DNA of 14,813 nt from NCBI GenBank assembly GCA_030431185.1, contig JAUIJO010000052.1, positions 1-14,813 of the forward strand, read 5' to 3'. How positions within the stretch are numbered: the first letter of the stretch is position 1; every line of letters starts with the position of its first letter. The translations under genes were made by a program, and so were the position numbers. The notes beneath the pieces were generated by a model, which did not search any database, was not told the origin of the DNA, and saw nothing but the letters and a program-made list of their open reading frames with translations. This DNA is from Gammaproteobacteria bacterium (GTDB lineage Bacteria > Pseudomonadota > Gammaproteobacteria > Xanthomonadales > Xanthomonadaceae). Positions 1 to 8,250 of this stretch are shown piece by piece.

Positions 1-1201
<1,201 letters not shown>

Positions 1202-1391
1202 GTTGCTCTCTCTCCCTAGGTCAATGGCTGACAAAAAATGACGAACCAACACACCCCTATCCCCTGTCCATGTCCTTGGGGTGCGTGATGGTTTGTAAAC
1301 TTTTTGTGAATCCACCACAACTGCCGGGAGGCATTGCCCCGTGTGGCCCGCTCGCGCGGCGGATCGCGCCAAGCCATTGAAAAGAAAGGCC

Positions 1392-1420
1392 TTCATCGCA
1401 TGACGATGCCGTGCTAAGGT
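1392..1420 (+). promoter_or_regulatory. Possible promoter of the DUF805 gene
   Basis: An extended -10 (TG at 1412-1413, then TAAGGT at 1415-1420) lies 17 bases after a weak -35, TTCATC (1392-1397). A start near 1427 would give a leader of about 125 bases carrying the two palindromes at 1439-1465. This rests on motif match only. Confidence 0.3.
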
Positions 1421-1438
1421 CGCCGGGCGGGGGTCAAG

Positions 1439-1454
1439 CTGAACGCATGTTCAG
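1439..1454. repeat. Inverted repeat CTGAAC-N4-GTTCAG (operator candidate)
   Basis: Perfect 6-bp arms flank four bases. It is directly joined to the 12-bp palindrome GGCGCCGGCGCC (1454-1465). It lies in the presumed leader of the DUF805 gene and could be an operator or an RNA hairpin. No regulator can be named. Confidence 0.4.
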
Positions 1455-1550
1455 GCGCCGGCGCCGGGGAGCGGCGTCGCGTCGGACCGGGCGCCCGCGT
1501 CACGCGGCCGGCATTCCCGGCCATGCTCGAATCCAGATTGGGGGAACTTG

Positions 1551-1916
1551 ATGAACTGGTACCTGCTCGCACTCAAGAAGTACGCGGAATTTTCGGGGCG
1601 TTCGCGCCGCAAGGAATACTGGATGTTCGTGCTGTTCAACATTCTGATCGCGATCGTCCTGGCCTTCGTCGACGGTCTGCTGGGCTTCACCACGCAGAGC
1701 GGGGTCGGCTACCTCGGGCTGGTCTACAGCCTGGCGGTACTGGTGCCCGGTCTCGCGGTGGGCGTTCGTCGCCTGCACGATACGGGTCGCAGCGGCTGGT
1801 GGCTGCTCATCAGCCTGGTCCCCCTGCTGGGCGCGATCGTGCTGATCGTGTTCTTCGTGATGGACAGCGATGCGGGCGACAACGCGTACGGACCCAACCC
1901 CAAGCAGGTCGTCTGA
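1551..1916 (+). CDS. DUF805 family inner-membrane protein
   Basis: A protein of 121 residues with the full DUF805 (YhaH/YhaI-like) pattern. The N-terminal MNWYLLALKKYAEFSGR leads into the basic SRRKEYW motif (18-24). Three hydrophobic segments follow, at about 25-46, 53-72 and 83-103. The conserved RRLHDTGRSGWW (73-84) lies between the second and third, and the typical ending NAYGPNP is at 111-117. The family's biochemical role is not established; it is a small integral membrane protein of the inner membrane. I chose the ATG at 1551 over the TTG at 1548 because family members begin MNWY, and because GGGGGAA sits about 4 bases upstream as ribosome-binding site. Length is normal. It is probably transcribed alone, as a strong hairpin follows 8 bases after the stop. 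Confidence 0.93.
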   Translation: MNWYLLALKKYAEFSGRSRRKEYWMFVLFNILIAIVLAFVDGLLGFTTQSGVGYLGLVYSLAVLVPGLAVGVRRLHDTGRSGWWLLISLVPLLGAIVLIVFFVMDSDAGDNAYGPNPKQVV

Positions 1917-1924
1917 CGCGGGAC

Positions 1925-1952
1925 GGGCGGGCGTGCCACGGTGCGCCCGCCC
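1925..1952 (+). terminator. GC-rich hairpin after the DUF805 gene
   Basis: Perfect 9-bp arms (GGGCGGGCG / CGCCCGCCC) enclose a 10-base loop just after the stop codon. There is no U-tract, so it may slow or end transcription, or only protect the 3' end. Confidence 0.5.
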
Positions 1953-2012
1953 CTTGCCGGCCGGGTGGACCGGCGGCACGCAGGGAGGCAAGGTCGGGCC
2001 GCGCAGCGGCGT

Positions 2013-2041
2013 TTGACCCGCCCGCGGCACCGGCGCATGAT
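2013..2041 (+). promoter_or_regulatory. Probable promoter of the BLUF gene
   Basis: TTGACC (2013-2018, 5 of 6 to the sigma-70 -35) is followed after exactly 17 bases by CATGAT (2036-2041, 4 of 6 to the -10). A start near 2048 would give a leader of about 80 bases. No operator is evident. Confidence 0.45.
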
Positions 2042-2127
2042 CATTCCGGGGCGCACGGGCCGGGAACCCGGGCGCCGCTTCGCCCTGGGGGGAGGCGAAC
2101 CATCGGTAACGTCCGAGGGGAGCCGCC

Positions 2128-2586
2128 ATGAGTGACCTGATTGCGATCGCCTATACCAGCACGGCCTGCCGTGGCCTGCCGCCGTGGGCCATGGATGCGC
2201 TGCTGATGGATGCGCGCCGCTTCAACCACGCGGTCGGCGTGTCCGGCGTGCTATTCCACCACCGGGGCGCGTTCTTCCAGTATTTCGAAGGCCCGGCCGG
2301 GAGCGTCGACGCGGTCTATGGGCGCATCCGCGCCGCACGCAGCCACGAAAACATCCGCGAACTGCTGCGGCAGAGCATCTCGCGCCGGCAGTTCTCGACC
2401 TGGACCATGGCCTTCTGCGAAGCCCCGCGAAGCGCCACCCAGGCCGATGCGCACGCGCGCTGGCTCGAGGAAATGCCGGTCACGCGCGACACCGTCGACT
2501 GCCCGGAAAGCCTGTCGCTGATCCTCTACTACTGGAACAAGTGGCAGGCCGATACACCGCCGCGCCGCGCCGCCACGCTCAACTGA
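2128..2586 (+). CDS. Stand-alone BLUF-domain blue-light sensor (FAD)
   Basis: 152 residues, nearly all one BLUF domain. The residues that form the flavin photoswitch are all present: Tyr9 in LIAIAYTSTA, Asn33 in ARRFNHAVGVSG, Gln51 in GAFFQYFEGP, and the Trp92/Met94 pair in RQFSTWTM, matching AppA Tyr21, Asn45, Gln63, Trp104 and Met106. In known BLUF proteins blue light rearranges the Tyr-Gln hydrogen bonds around FAD, and a partner domain or protein reads the change. Here no output domain is fused: about 50 residues follow W92, ending in a basic, disordered-looking tail. Short BLUF proteins usually act through a separate partner; none is encoded next to it. GAGGGGAG upstream is a good ribosome-binding site for the ATG at 2128. 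It converges with the TauE/SafE gene, 18 bases away. Confidence 0.93.
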   Translation: MSDLIAIAYTSTACRGLPPWAMDALLMDARRFNHAVGVSGVLFHHRGAFFQYFEGPAGSVDAVYGRIRAARSHENIRELLRQSISRRQFSTWTMAFCEAPRSATQADAHARWLEEMPVTRDTVDCPESLSLILYYWNKWQADTPPRRAATLN

Positions 2587-2607
2587 GCGGGTCGCCCGGT
2601 TCGCTCA
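2584..2607. terminator. Inverted repeat joining two convergent stop codons
   Basis: TGAGCG (2584-2589) and CGCTCA (2602-2607) are complementary. They contain the stop codon of the BLUF gene on one strand and of the permease gene on the other. It could act as a small two-way terminator, but there is no U-tract and the stem is short. Confidence 0.3.
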
Positions 2608-3417
2608 GGCCCCCAGCAGCAGGCTGGCGCCCACCAGCAGGAGGAAACCCGCGAACACCCGCTTCAGGGTCTCGCCCGACAAATGGTGGGCCAGTCGCGT
2701 GCCCAACGGCGCCGCGAACACCGAGGCCGCCGCCACGCCCGCCGCCGCCGGCAGGTAGACATAGCCGATCGCGTGGGCCGGCAACGCCCCGTCCGGCGCA
2801 TGCATCGCATATCCCAGCGCACTGGCCAGGCCGATGGCGACGCCACACGCGGAGGACGTGCCCACCGCGCGCACCGGTGCCGATCCGAGCGCGACCAGCA
2901 AAGGCACCGTCATGCTGCCGCCGCCGATGCCGATGACCGCCGACAAGGCGCCGATGCCACTGCCCGCCAGGCTCATGCCGACGCCGCGCGGAGGAGGCGA
3001 CGCGTCGGCGCCGGTCGCGCGGCGACGCCCAAGCAGCATCTGCGCCGCGGCGACCAGGCAGTACCCGGCGACCAGGTAGCGCAGCACGCCGTCGTCCATG
3101 CGCACCGCCAGCCCGCTGCCCAGCCAGCCACCCAGCAGCAGGCCCGGCACCATCCAGGCCACCGTCGGCCACATCACGCTGCCCCGGCGGTGGTGCGCGC
3201 GCGCGGATGCGGCCGCGGTCAGCACGATGCTGGCCAGCGAACTCGCCAGGGCGGCGTGCATCGCGGCCTCCTGCGGGATCCCCATGAGGGGCAGCAGCCA
3301 CGCAAGCGCCGCGACCAGCACCAGTCCCCCACCGACGCCGAGCAGGCCCGCGAGCACGCCGGCGACGGCGCCCAGCAGCAGGAACAGCAATACTGACACG
3401 GGCAGGGACAACACCAT
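2605..3417 (-). CDS. TauE/SafE family anion permease (sulfite exporter-like)
   Basis: 270 residues, strongly hydrophobic, with about eight membrane segments. It shows the internal duplication of the TauE/SafE (former DUF81) family: GVLAGLLGVGGGLVLV near residues 20-35, and GALSAVIGIGGGSMTVP near the middle. Both glycine-rich phrases are the family hallmark. Members move sulfite, sulfoacetate or other organic anions across the inner membrane; the substrate cannot be decided from sequence, and no sulfur-metabolism gene is adjacent. The ATG at 3417 opens directly into the first membrane segment (MVLSLPVSVLLFLLLG) and fits the family length. The ribosome-binding site is weak. It is transcribed alone, divergent from slt and convergent with the BLUF gene. 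A light-responsive link with BLUF would be speculation. Confidence 0.9.
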   Translation of the reverse strand: MVLSLPVSVLLFLLLGAVAGVLAGLLGVGGGLVLVAALAWLLPLMGIPQEAAMHAALASSLASIVLTAAASARAHHRRGSVMWPTVAWMVPGLLLGGWLGSGLAVRMDDGVLRYLVAGYCLVAAAQMLLGRRRATGADASPPPRGVGMSLAGSGIGALSAVIGIGGGSMTVPLLVALGSAPVRAVGTSSACGVAIGLASALGYAMHAPDGALPAHAIGYVYLPAAAGVAAASVFAAPLGTRLAHHLSGETLKRVFAGFLLLVGASLLLGA

Positions 3418-3600
3418 GGAAACACCGCGCGGGATCGAAGCCGTGCAGCCTACGGGATCGCTCCGCGCCGCGCACCACGGCGGAATGCAGCGCAGTCCCC
3501 ACGACTCGCATGCACCGCCGCGTGACGGTGGCGCCCGGGAGCCGTGACTGCGGTCGCGCCGACTCGCGAGGCATCATCGAAGGCTTCATATCCGCTCCGC

Positions 3601-3606
3601 TATAGT
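3601..3606 (+). promoter_or_regulatory. -10 box TATAGT placing the slt mRNA start at its ATG
   Basis: TATAGT matches the sigma-70 -10 at 5 of 6 positions. Six bases later comes the A of the slt ATG (3613), which is where transcription would be expected to begin. This implies a leaderless mRNA. No Shine-Dalgarno stretch lies at a usable distance; GGCGG directly abuts the ATG. The -35 is poor (CGAAGG at 3578-3583). Confidence 0.45.
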
Positions 3607-3612
3607 CGGCGG

Positions 3613-5661
3613 ATGACTGCCTCCCCCGCACGACACGCCGTCGCCGCACTGGCCCTGGCCACCCTCGCCGCCACCGCCTGCGCGCAATCCTCGCCCGCCC
3701 CGGCCTTCGCCGCCGCCTCGGCCACTCCGGCCGCGCTCGACTCCTCTCTGAAGCCGCTCGCGGATCCGCGCCTGGACCGCGTCGGCCAGGCGATCGAGGC
3801 CGCCCGCGCAGGCCGGTTCAATGCCGCCGACTACGGCGACCTCACCGACCACCCGCTGTACGGCTGGGTCGAATACGCCAGCCTGACGCGGGACCTGGAC
3901 GGCCTGCCACGCGACCGGGCCGAGGCCTTCCTCGCGCGCCACGACGGCGAACCCGTTGGCGAGACCTTCCGCAAGGCCTGGCTGGCGCAGGCCGCCAAAC
4001 GCGAGGACTGGACGGCGTTCAACCAGGCCTGGCGCGACGGCATGGACGGCACGGCACTGGCCTGCCAACGGCTGCAGGCCGAACAGGCGAGCGGACAGGC
4101 GGGCGCCGGATGGACCGCGCGCGCGCAGGCCGTTTGGACGAGCAGCGGGAACTCCCTGCCCGATGCCTGCGATCCCGTCTTCGCCACCTTGGCCGCCCGT
4201 GGAGGCCTGGCGCCGGAACTGCGCTGGCAGCGCTTCGACCTCGCGGCGGAAGCGTGGCAGCCCGGCGTCATGCGCAGCATCGCCCGCGGCCTGCCCGAAG
4301 ACCAGCAGGCGCTGGCCAACGACTACGCCGCCTTCATCGACACGCCGCATCCCCGCGCACTGGCCTGGCCGAAGACCGTGCGCAGCCGCCTGGTGGCCTC
4401 GCAGGGGCTTGCCCGCCTGGGCAAGGCCGACCCGGATGCCGCCGAGGCGCAATTGCCCCGTTACGCGGGGGCGCTGGAATTCAGCGAGGCCGATCGCGGT
4501 CGCGTGCTGTACCAGGTCGCGCTTTGGACGGTGGCCTCCTACCTGCCCGGTTCGGCGCGTCGACTGGACGCCGTACCCGCCGCCAGCTACGACCCGCGGC
4601 TGCACGAGTGGCGCGTGCGCGAGGCGCTGTCGCGTTCGGACTGGCCGGCGGCGCTGGCGGCGATCCGCAGGATGGACGACGCGCAGCGAAGCGAATCGCG
4701 CTGGCAATACTTCGAAGCGCGCCTGGCCGAGAAAGCCGGCGATGCCACCACCGCCCGGCGCCTGTACGGGCAGGCGGCGGGCAACAGCGACTTCCATGGT
4801 TTCCTCGCCGCGGACCGGCTCGAGCAGCCCTACACCCTCTGCCCCTGGCAGCCGCGCGCGCCGGCCGCGACGATCGCCAAGGTCACCGGCGACGCCGCGC
4901 TGCAGCGGGCGGTGTCGCTGGCCCGGCTCGAACAGGCCGGGTGGGCGGCGGCCGAGTGGAAGGATACCCGTTCGCGCTTCAGCGACGCCGAGCGCCTGGT
5001 TGCCGTGGAGTACGCCGAGGCCAATGGCTGGTTCGATCGCGCGGTGTTCGGCCTGGACCTTTCAAACGATGAAGAACGGCGGCTCTACGACCTGCGATTC
5101 CCGCTGCACCATGACGCGACCCTGCGCCGCGAAGCGGCCAGGAACCGGCTGGACCCGGCCTGGGTCGCCGCCGAGATCCGCGCCGAAAGCATCTTCAACC
5201 CGCGGGCGCGCTCGCCCGCCAACGCGCTGGGCCTGATGCAGATCCTGCCGGGCACCGGCGCCAGCGTGGCGGCGAAACTCGGGCTTCCCTGGAACGGCGC
5301 CTCGAGCCTCTACGACCCCGACACCAACATCATCCTGGGCAGTGCCTACCTCCGGCAGATGATGGACGAAAACGGCGGGCAACCCTACTTCGCCATCGCC
5401 GGCTACAACGCGGGACCTTCGCCCCTGCTGCGCTGGCGCACCCAACGTCCCGGCATGGACCCGGACTTCTGGATCGAGACGGTGAGCTACAAGGAGACGC
5501 GCGAGTACGTGGCGCGCGTGCTGGCCTTCAGCGTCATCTATGACTGGAAGCTCGACGGCGACGCATTGACGCTCAGCGACCGCATCCGCGGCCGGATCGA
5601 CGGGCCGCGCAAGGGCTTCGTCTGCGATGCGGGGCCGCATGCCGCGGCGGAGGGCGGCTGA
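3613..5661 (+). CDS. slt: Soluble lytic murein transglycosylase (Slt70 type)
   Basis: 682 residues; E. coli Slt70 has about 645. It cleaves the MurNAc-GlcNAc bond of peptidoglycan in the periplasm, forming 1,6-anhydroMurNAc ends for wall turnover. Residues 1-24 look like a signal peptide (ATACA|QS). Residues of about 40-490 are alanine-rich and helical with W/R-rich repeats, as expected for the U-shaped superhelix and linker. The C-terminal SLT domain has the catalytic glutamate E525 in IRAESIFNPRARSP, then GLMQILPGT (540-548), AGYNAGP (596-602) and the ETREYV phrase near 628-633. All the expected landmarks are intact. I chose the ATG at 3613 rather than an upstream GTG at 3544 because it begins a clean signal peptide and sits at the promoter. 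Its stop overlaps the next start by one base (TGATG), so it heads an operon with the NDUFA9-like gene and cca. Confidence 0.95.
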   Translation: MTASPARHAVAALALATLAATACAQSSPAPAFAAASATPAALDSSLKPLADPRLDRVGQAIEAARAGRFNAADYGDLTDHPLYGWVEYASLTRDLDGLPRDRAEAFLARHDGEPVGETFRKAWLAQAAKREDWTAFNQAWRDGMDGTALACQRLQAEQASGQAGAGWTARAQAVWTSSGNSLPDACDPVFATLAARGGLAPELRWQRFDLAAEAWQPGVMRSIARGLPEDQQALANDYAAFIDTPHPRALAWPKTVRSRLVASQGLARLGKADPDAAEAQLPRYAGALEFSEADRGRVLYQVALWTVASYLPGSARRLDAVPAASYDPRLHEWRVREALSRSDWPAALAAIRRMDDAQRSESRWQYFEARLAEKAGDATTARRLYGQAAGNSDFHGFLAADRLEQPYTLCPWQPRAPAATIAKVTGDAALQRAVSLARLEQAGWAAAEWKDTRSRFSDAERLVAVEYAEANGWFDRAVFGLDLSNDEERRLYDLRFPLHHDATLRREAARNRLDPAWVAAEIRAESIFNPRARSPANALGLMQILPGTGASVAAKLGLPWNGASSLYDPDTNIILGSAYLRQMMDENGGQPYFAIAGYNAGPSPLLRWRTQRPGMDPDFWIETVSYKETREYVARVLAFSVIYDWKLDGDALTLSDRIRGRIDGPRKGFVCDAGPHAAAEGG

Positions 5662-6596
5662 TGGCGACCGCGCCCGCAAGCCACGTCGTCGTGCTGGGCG
5701 GTACCGGCTTCGTCGGTCGGCCCCTGGTCCGGCGCCTGCTCGATGATGGCGCGCGCGTCACCGTGCTCAGCCGCGGCCCCGGCAAGGCACCGGCCGCCTA
5801 CCAGGCCAGGCGCGCCCGCCTGACCCGCGACGCCAGCCTGCTGGAAGGCGACGTGCATGACGTCGACTTCCTGCGCGCCGTGCTCGACGACGCCGACGCC
5901 GTCGTCAACCTGGTCGGCATTCTCAACGAGAAGGGCGACAGCGGCGAGGGCTTCGAGCGGGTGTTCACCGCCCTGACCCGTTCGCTGCTCACCGCGATGC
6001 ACGACAACGGCGTGCGCCGCCTGCTGCAGATGAGCGCGCTGCACGCGGGCAAGGGCGACAGCCACTACCTGCAGGCGCGCGGCCACGCCGAGCGCGAGGT
6101 GCGGGCCTCGCGACTGGACTGGACCCTGTTCCAGCCCTCGGTGATCGCCGGTCCGGGCGATGGCCTGTTCTGCCGCTTCGACGGCCTCCTGCGCTTCGCG
6201 CCCATGCTGCCGGTCGGGCGCGCGGACGCGAAGTTCCAGCCGGTGTGGATCGGCGACGTCGTCGAAGCCTTCGCCCGCGCGCTCGGCAACCCGGCCAGCA
6301 TCCACCAGGCTTATCCGCTGGTCGGCCCGGACGTCCTCGAACTGGCCGAGATCATCCGCCTCACCGCGCGTGCGCGCGGGCGCCATCGCCTGGTCCTGCC
6401 CTTGCCGGACGCACTCGGGCGCCTGCAGGCCAACGTCGGCGAATTCCTGCCCGGCAAGCCCATCAGCCGCGACAACTGGCGTTCGCTGCAGCTGGACTCG
6501 GTCAGCATCGAGGACGGACTGGCGCGGCTGGGCATCACCGCCACGCCGGTGGTCGAACGCGTGCCCGCCATCCTCGGCCTCGACGAGGCCGGATGA
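5661..6596 (+). CDS. NDUFA9-like NAD(P)-binding protein (atypical SDR)
   Basis: 311 residues with an N-terminal Rossmann fold. VVVLGGTGFVG (9-19) holds the dinucleotide glycine motif. LLEGDVHD, VVNLVGILNE and LLQMSALHA follow in the order seen in atypical extended SDRs of the complex I NDUFA9 group. In the classical SDR active site Tyr is followed four residues later by Lys; here Y136 is followed by R140 (YLQAR), so ordinary dehydrogenase chemistry is doubtful. FQPSVIAGPGDG and PVWIGDVVEAF are family phrases. Mitochondrial NDUFA9 binds NADPH structurally in complex I; bacterial relatives are often annotated as nucleoside-diphosphate-sugar epimerases, and their role is unclear. It is translationally coupled to slt (1-base overlap) and precedes cca by 10 bases. 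Confidence 0.85.
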   Translation: MATAPASHVVVLGGTGFVGRPLVRRLLDDGARVTVLSRGPGKAPAAYQARRARLTRDASLLEGDVHDVDFLRAVLDDADAVVNLVGILNEKGDSGEGFERVFTALTRSLLTAMHDNGVRRLLQMSALHAGKGDSHYLQARGHAEREVRASRLDWTLFQPSVIAGPGDGLFCRFDGLLRFAPMLPVGRADAKFQPVWIGDVVEAFARALGNPASIHQAYPLVGPDVLELAEIIRLTARARGRHRLVLPLPDALGRLQANVGEFLPGKPISRDNWRSLQLDSVSIEDGLARLGITATPVVERVPAILGLDEAG

Positions 6597-6606
6597 GCAC
6601 GGCGCG

Positions 6607-7833
6607 ATGAGCACGACCTACCTCGTCGGCGGCGCCGTGCGCGACCGCCTGCTCGGCTTGCCGCCCGGCGACCGCGACTGGGTGGTGGTCGGCGGCACGC
6701 CGGACGCGATGCGGGCGCGCGGTTTCCGCCAGGTCGGCCGCGACTTCCCGGTGTTCCTGCATCCGGACACCGGCGAGGAGCACGCGCTGGCGCGCACCGA
6801 ACGCAAGAGCGGGCGCGGCCATGGCGGCTTCGTCGTCCACGCCGAGCCGACGGTGACGCTGGAAGACGACCTGGTGCGTCGCGACTTCACCATCAACGCC
6901 ATCGCCCAGGCCGCGGACGGCTCGCTCGTCGATCCCTTCGGCGGCGAAGCCGACATCCGCGCGCGCGTGTTGCGCCACGTCGGCCCCGCCTTCGAGGAAG
7001 ACCCGCTGCGCGTGCTGCGCGCGGCGCGCTTCATGGCGCGCTTCGCGCCCCTGGGGTTCACCGTCGCCGACGAGACGCGGGCGATGATGCAGCGCATGGT
7101 CGCGTCGGGCGAACTGTCCGACCTGGTGCCCGAGCGCGTCTGGCAGGAGCTGCGTGGCGCCCTGCGCACCGCGGCGCCCTCGGCCTTCCTTCGCACCTTG
7201 CGCGACTGCGGCGCGCTCGCGGTGGTGCTGCGCGAGGTCGACGCCCTGTACGGCGTCCCGCAGCGCGCCGAATACCATCCCGAGGTCGATACCGGCGTCC
7301 ACGTCGAGCTGGTCTGCGACATGGCCGCGCGACTGGCGCCCGGCGACGACGTGGTCGGCTTCGCGGCACTGGTCCACGACCTGGGCAAGGCCCTGACGCC
7401 CGCCGACCGCCTGCCCGCGCACGTCGGCCACGAGCACGCCGGGCTCGCGCCCCTTGCCGCCCTGTGCGAACGCCTGAAAGTACCGGCCGAGCATCGCCAG
7501 CTCGCCACCGTCGCGTGCCGGGAGCATCTCAATGTCCACCGTTTCGGCGAGCTGCGCGCCGCGACCGTGCATGACCTGATCGCCCGCTGCGACGGCTTCC
7601 GCAACCCCTCGCGCATCGACGGCCTGGCCACGGTGTGCGAGGCCGACAAGCGCGGCCGGACCGGCCTTTCCGAGGCGCCCTATCCGCAGGCCGCGGCGCT
7701 GCGCGCCGCGTTCGACGCCGCGCGGGCCGTGCGCGCGCGGGAGGTCGCCGAAGGTCGTTCCGGACCCGAGGTCGGCGAGGCCCTGCGCCGCGCCCGCATC
7801 GCAGCGATCGCGGCCGCCACCCAAGCTGATTGA
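6607..7833 (+). CDS. cca: Multifunctional CCA tRNA nucleotidyltransferase with HD domain
   Basis: 408 residues, close to E. coli Cca (412) and alike along its whole length. It adds or repairs the 3'-CCA of tRNA without a template. The class II nucleotidyltransferase head is complete: YLVGGAVRDRLLG, the metal-binding D22 and D24 in DRDWVVVGG, the ARTERKSG phrase, RRDFTINAIAQ (91-101) and EEDPLRVLRAARF (130-142). The C-terminal HD domain has H257-D258 in LVHDLGKALTP; in the E. coli enzyme this domain gives phosphatase and 2',3'-cyclic phosphodiesterase activity. The frame is open upstream to about 6160, but similarity starts at the ATG at 6607. An earlier ATG at 6593 is in another frame and stops after five codons. 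The ribosome-binding site is weak, suggesting translation coupled to the NDUFA9-like gene. A palindromic repeat follows the stop. Confidence 0.97.
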   Translation: MSTTYLVGGAVRDRLLGLPPGDRDWVVVGGTPDAMRARGFRQVGRDFPVFLHPDTGEEHALARTERKSGRGHGGFVVHAEPTVTLEDDLVRRDFTINAIAQAADGSLVDPFGGEADIRARVLRHVGPAFEEDPLRVLRAARFMARFAPLGFTVADETRAMMQRMVASGELSDLVPERVWQELRGALRTAAPSAFLRTLRDCGALAVVLREVDALYGVPQRAEYHPEVDTGVHVELVCDMAARLAPGDDVVGFAALVHDLGKALTPADRLPAHVGHEHAGLAPLAALCERLKVPAEHRQLATVACREHLNVHRFGELRAATVHDLIARCDGFRNPSRIDGLATVCEADKRGRTGLSEAPYPQAAALRAAFDAARAVRAREVAEGRSGPEVGEALRRARIAAIAAATQAD

Positions 7834-7890
7834 TATCCAGCCGGCATGGCCGCGTTGACGGGCAAGGTCACGTCTGGATAGGAAGAGGAA

Positions 7891-7925
7891 CCGTCATCCC
7901 AGCGAACGCTGGGATCCAGCCTTTG
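7891..7925. repeat. Palindromic repeat A, copy 1
   Basis: Perfect arms ATCCCAGCG (7896-7904) and CGCTGGGAT (7907-7915) enclose AA. The whole 35-base element is identical to copy 2. It resembles the dispersed REP-like family with a GTCATYCC...GGRATCCAG frame found in many proteobacterial intergenic regions. It may help end or stabilise the cca transcript. Confidence 0.8.
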
Positions 7926-8040
7926 CCACTTCGTTTTTCGCCCTTCTCCCGCGGCGCGCACAGGCACCACCATGGCGATACGCGACAACGGGGTCGAGCC
8001 GCCGGTCGGGGGCTCGCACCCTGACCCGCGGTGCCGATGC

Positions 8041-8076
8041 GCGGTGCAATGCGCTTTGCTTATTGCACCCTACGGC
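8041..8076. repeat. Palindromic repeat B, copy 1
   Basis: Arms GGTGCAAT (8043-8050) and ATTGCACC (8062-8069) are perfect, with an 11-base loop, followed by CTACGGC. It resembles a second dispersed intergenic family (GGTGCAAT...ATTGCACCCTACG) familiar from xanthomonads. Confidence 0.75.
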
Positions 8077-8110
8077 GACGCAACGTCGCTCCACGCCATG
8101 CACCTCCATG

Positions 8111-8145
8111 CCGTCATCCCAGCGAACGCTGGGATCCAGCCTTTG
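8111..8145. repeat. Palindromic repeat A, copy 2
   Basis: Identical over 35 bases to copy 1, same orientation, 220 bases downstream. Arms are at 8116-8124 and 8127-8135. Confidence 0.8.
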
Positions 8146-8250
8146 GGTGTGTCGATCCTCACCTCTCGCGCCCTGCATGCACAGCCACGGCATCGCGACA
8201 CGCGGCGGCGTCACGGGCAGGGGCTTGCGTCCGACCTGCGGGGCCAAGGC

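Larger units (their letters stand above)
1202..1550. other. Divergent intergenic region between the TonB receptor and DUF805 gene
   Basis: These 349 bases contain no supportable gene. The left half is much more AT-rich than its surroundings. Read on the minus strand it holds TTCACA and TTTACA in direct orientation (about 1294-1309), which could belong to the receptor's promoter, but I see no good -10 at the right distance. The right half holds a possible promoter for the DUF805 gene and two palindromes, listed separately. Confidence 0.6.

Noticed and set aside
1440..1453. SOS box of the GAAC-N4-GTTC type
   Set aside because: That LexA site belongs to Firmicutes and relatives, not gammaproteobacteria, and the downstream gene is not a repair gene; kept only as an unnamed inverted repeat.
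2128..3417. A light-controlled sulfite export system (BLUF plus TauE/SafE)
   Set aside because: The genes are convergent and share no promoter; nothing in the sequence connects them functionally.
3544..3612. Upstream GTG start for slt adding 23 residues
   Set aside because: It would bury the signal peptide and would start upstream of the -10 box; the ATG at 3613 gives a clean secretion signal.
6160..6606. Upstream extension of the cca frame by 149 codons
   Set aside because: It overlaps the NDUFA9-like gene in another frame and has Ser/Arg/Pro-rich shadow composition; family similarity begins at the ATG at 6607.
6535..7824. Minus-strand open frame of 429 codons opposite cca
   Set aside because: cca is complete and conserved on the plus strand; this is the antisense frame.
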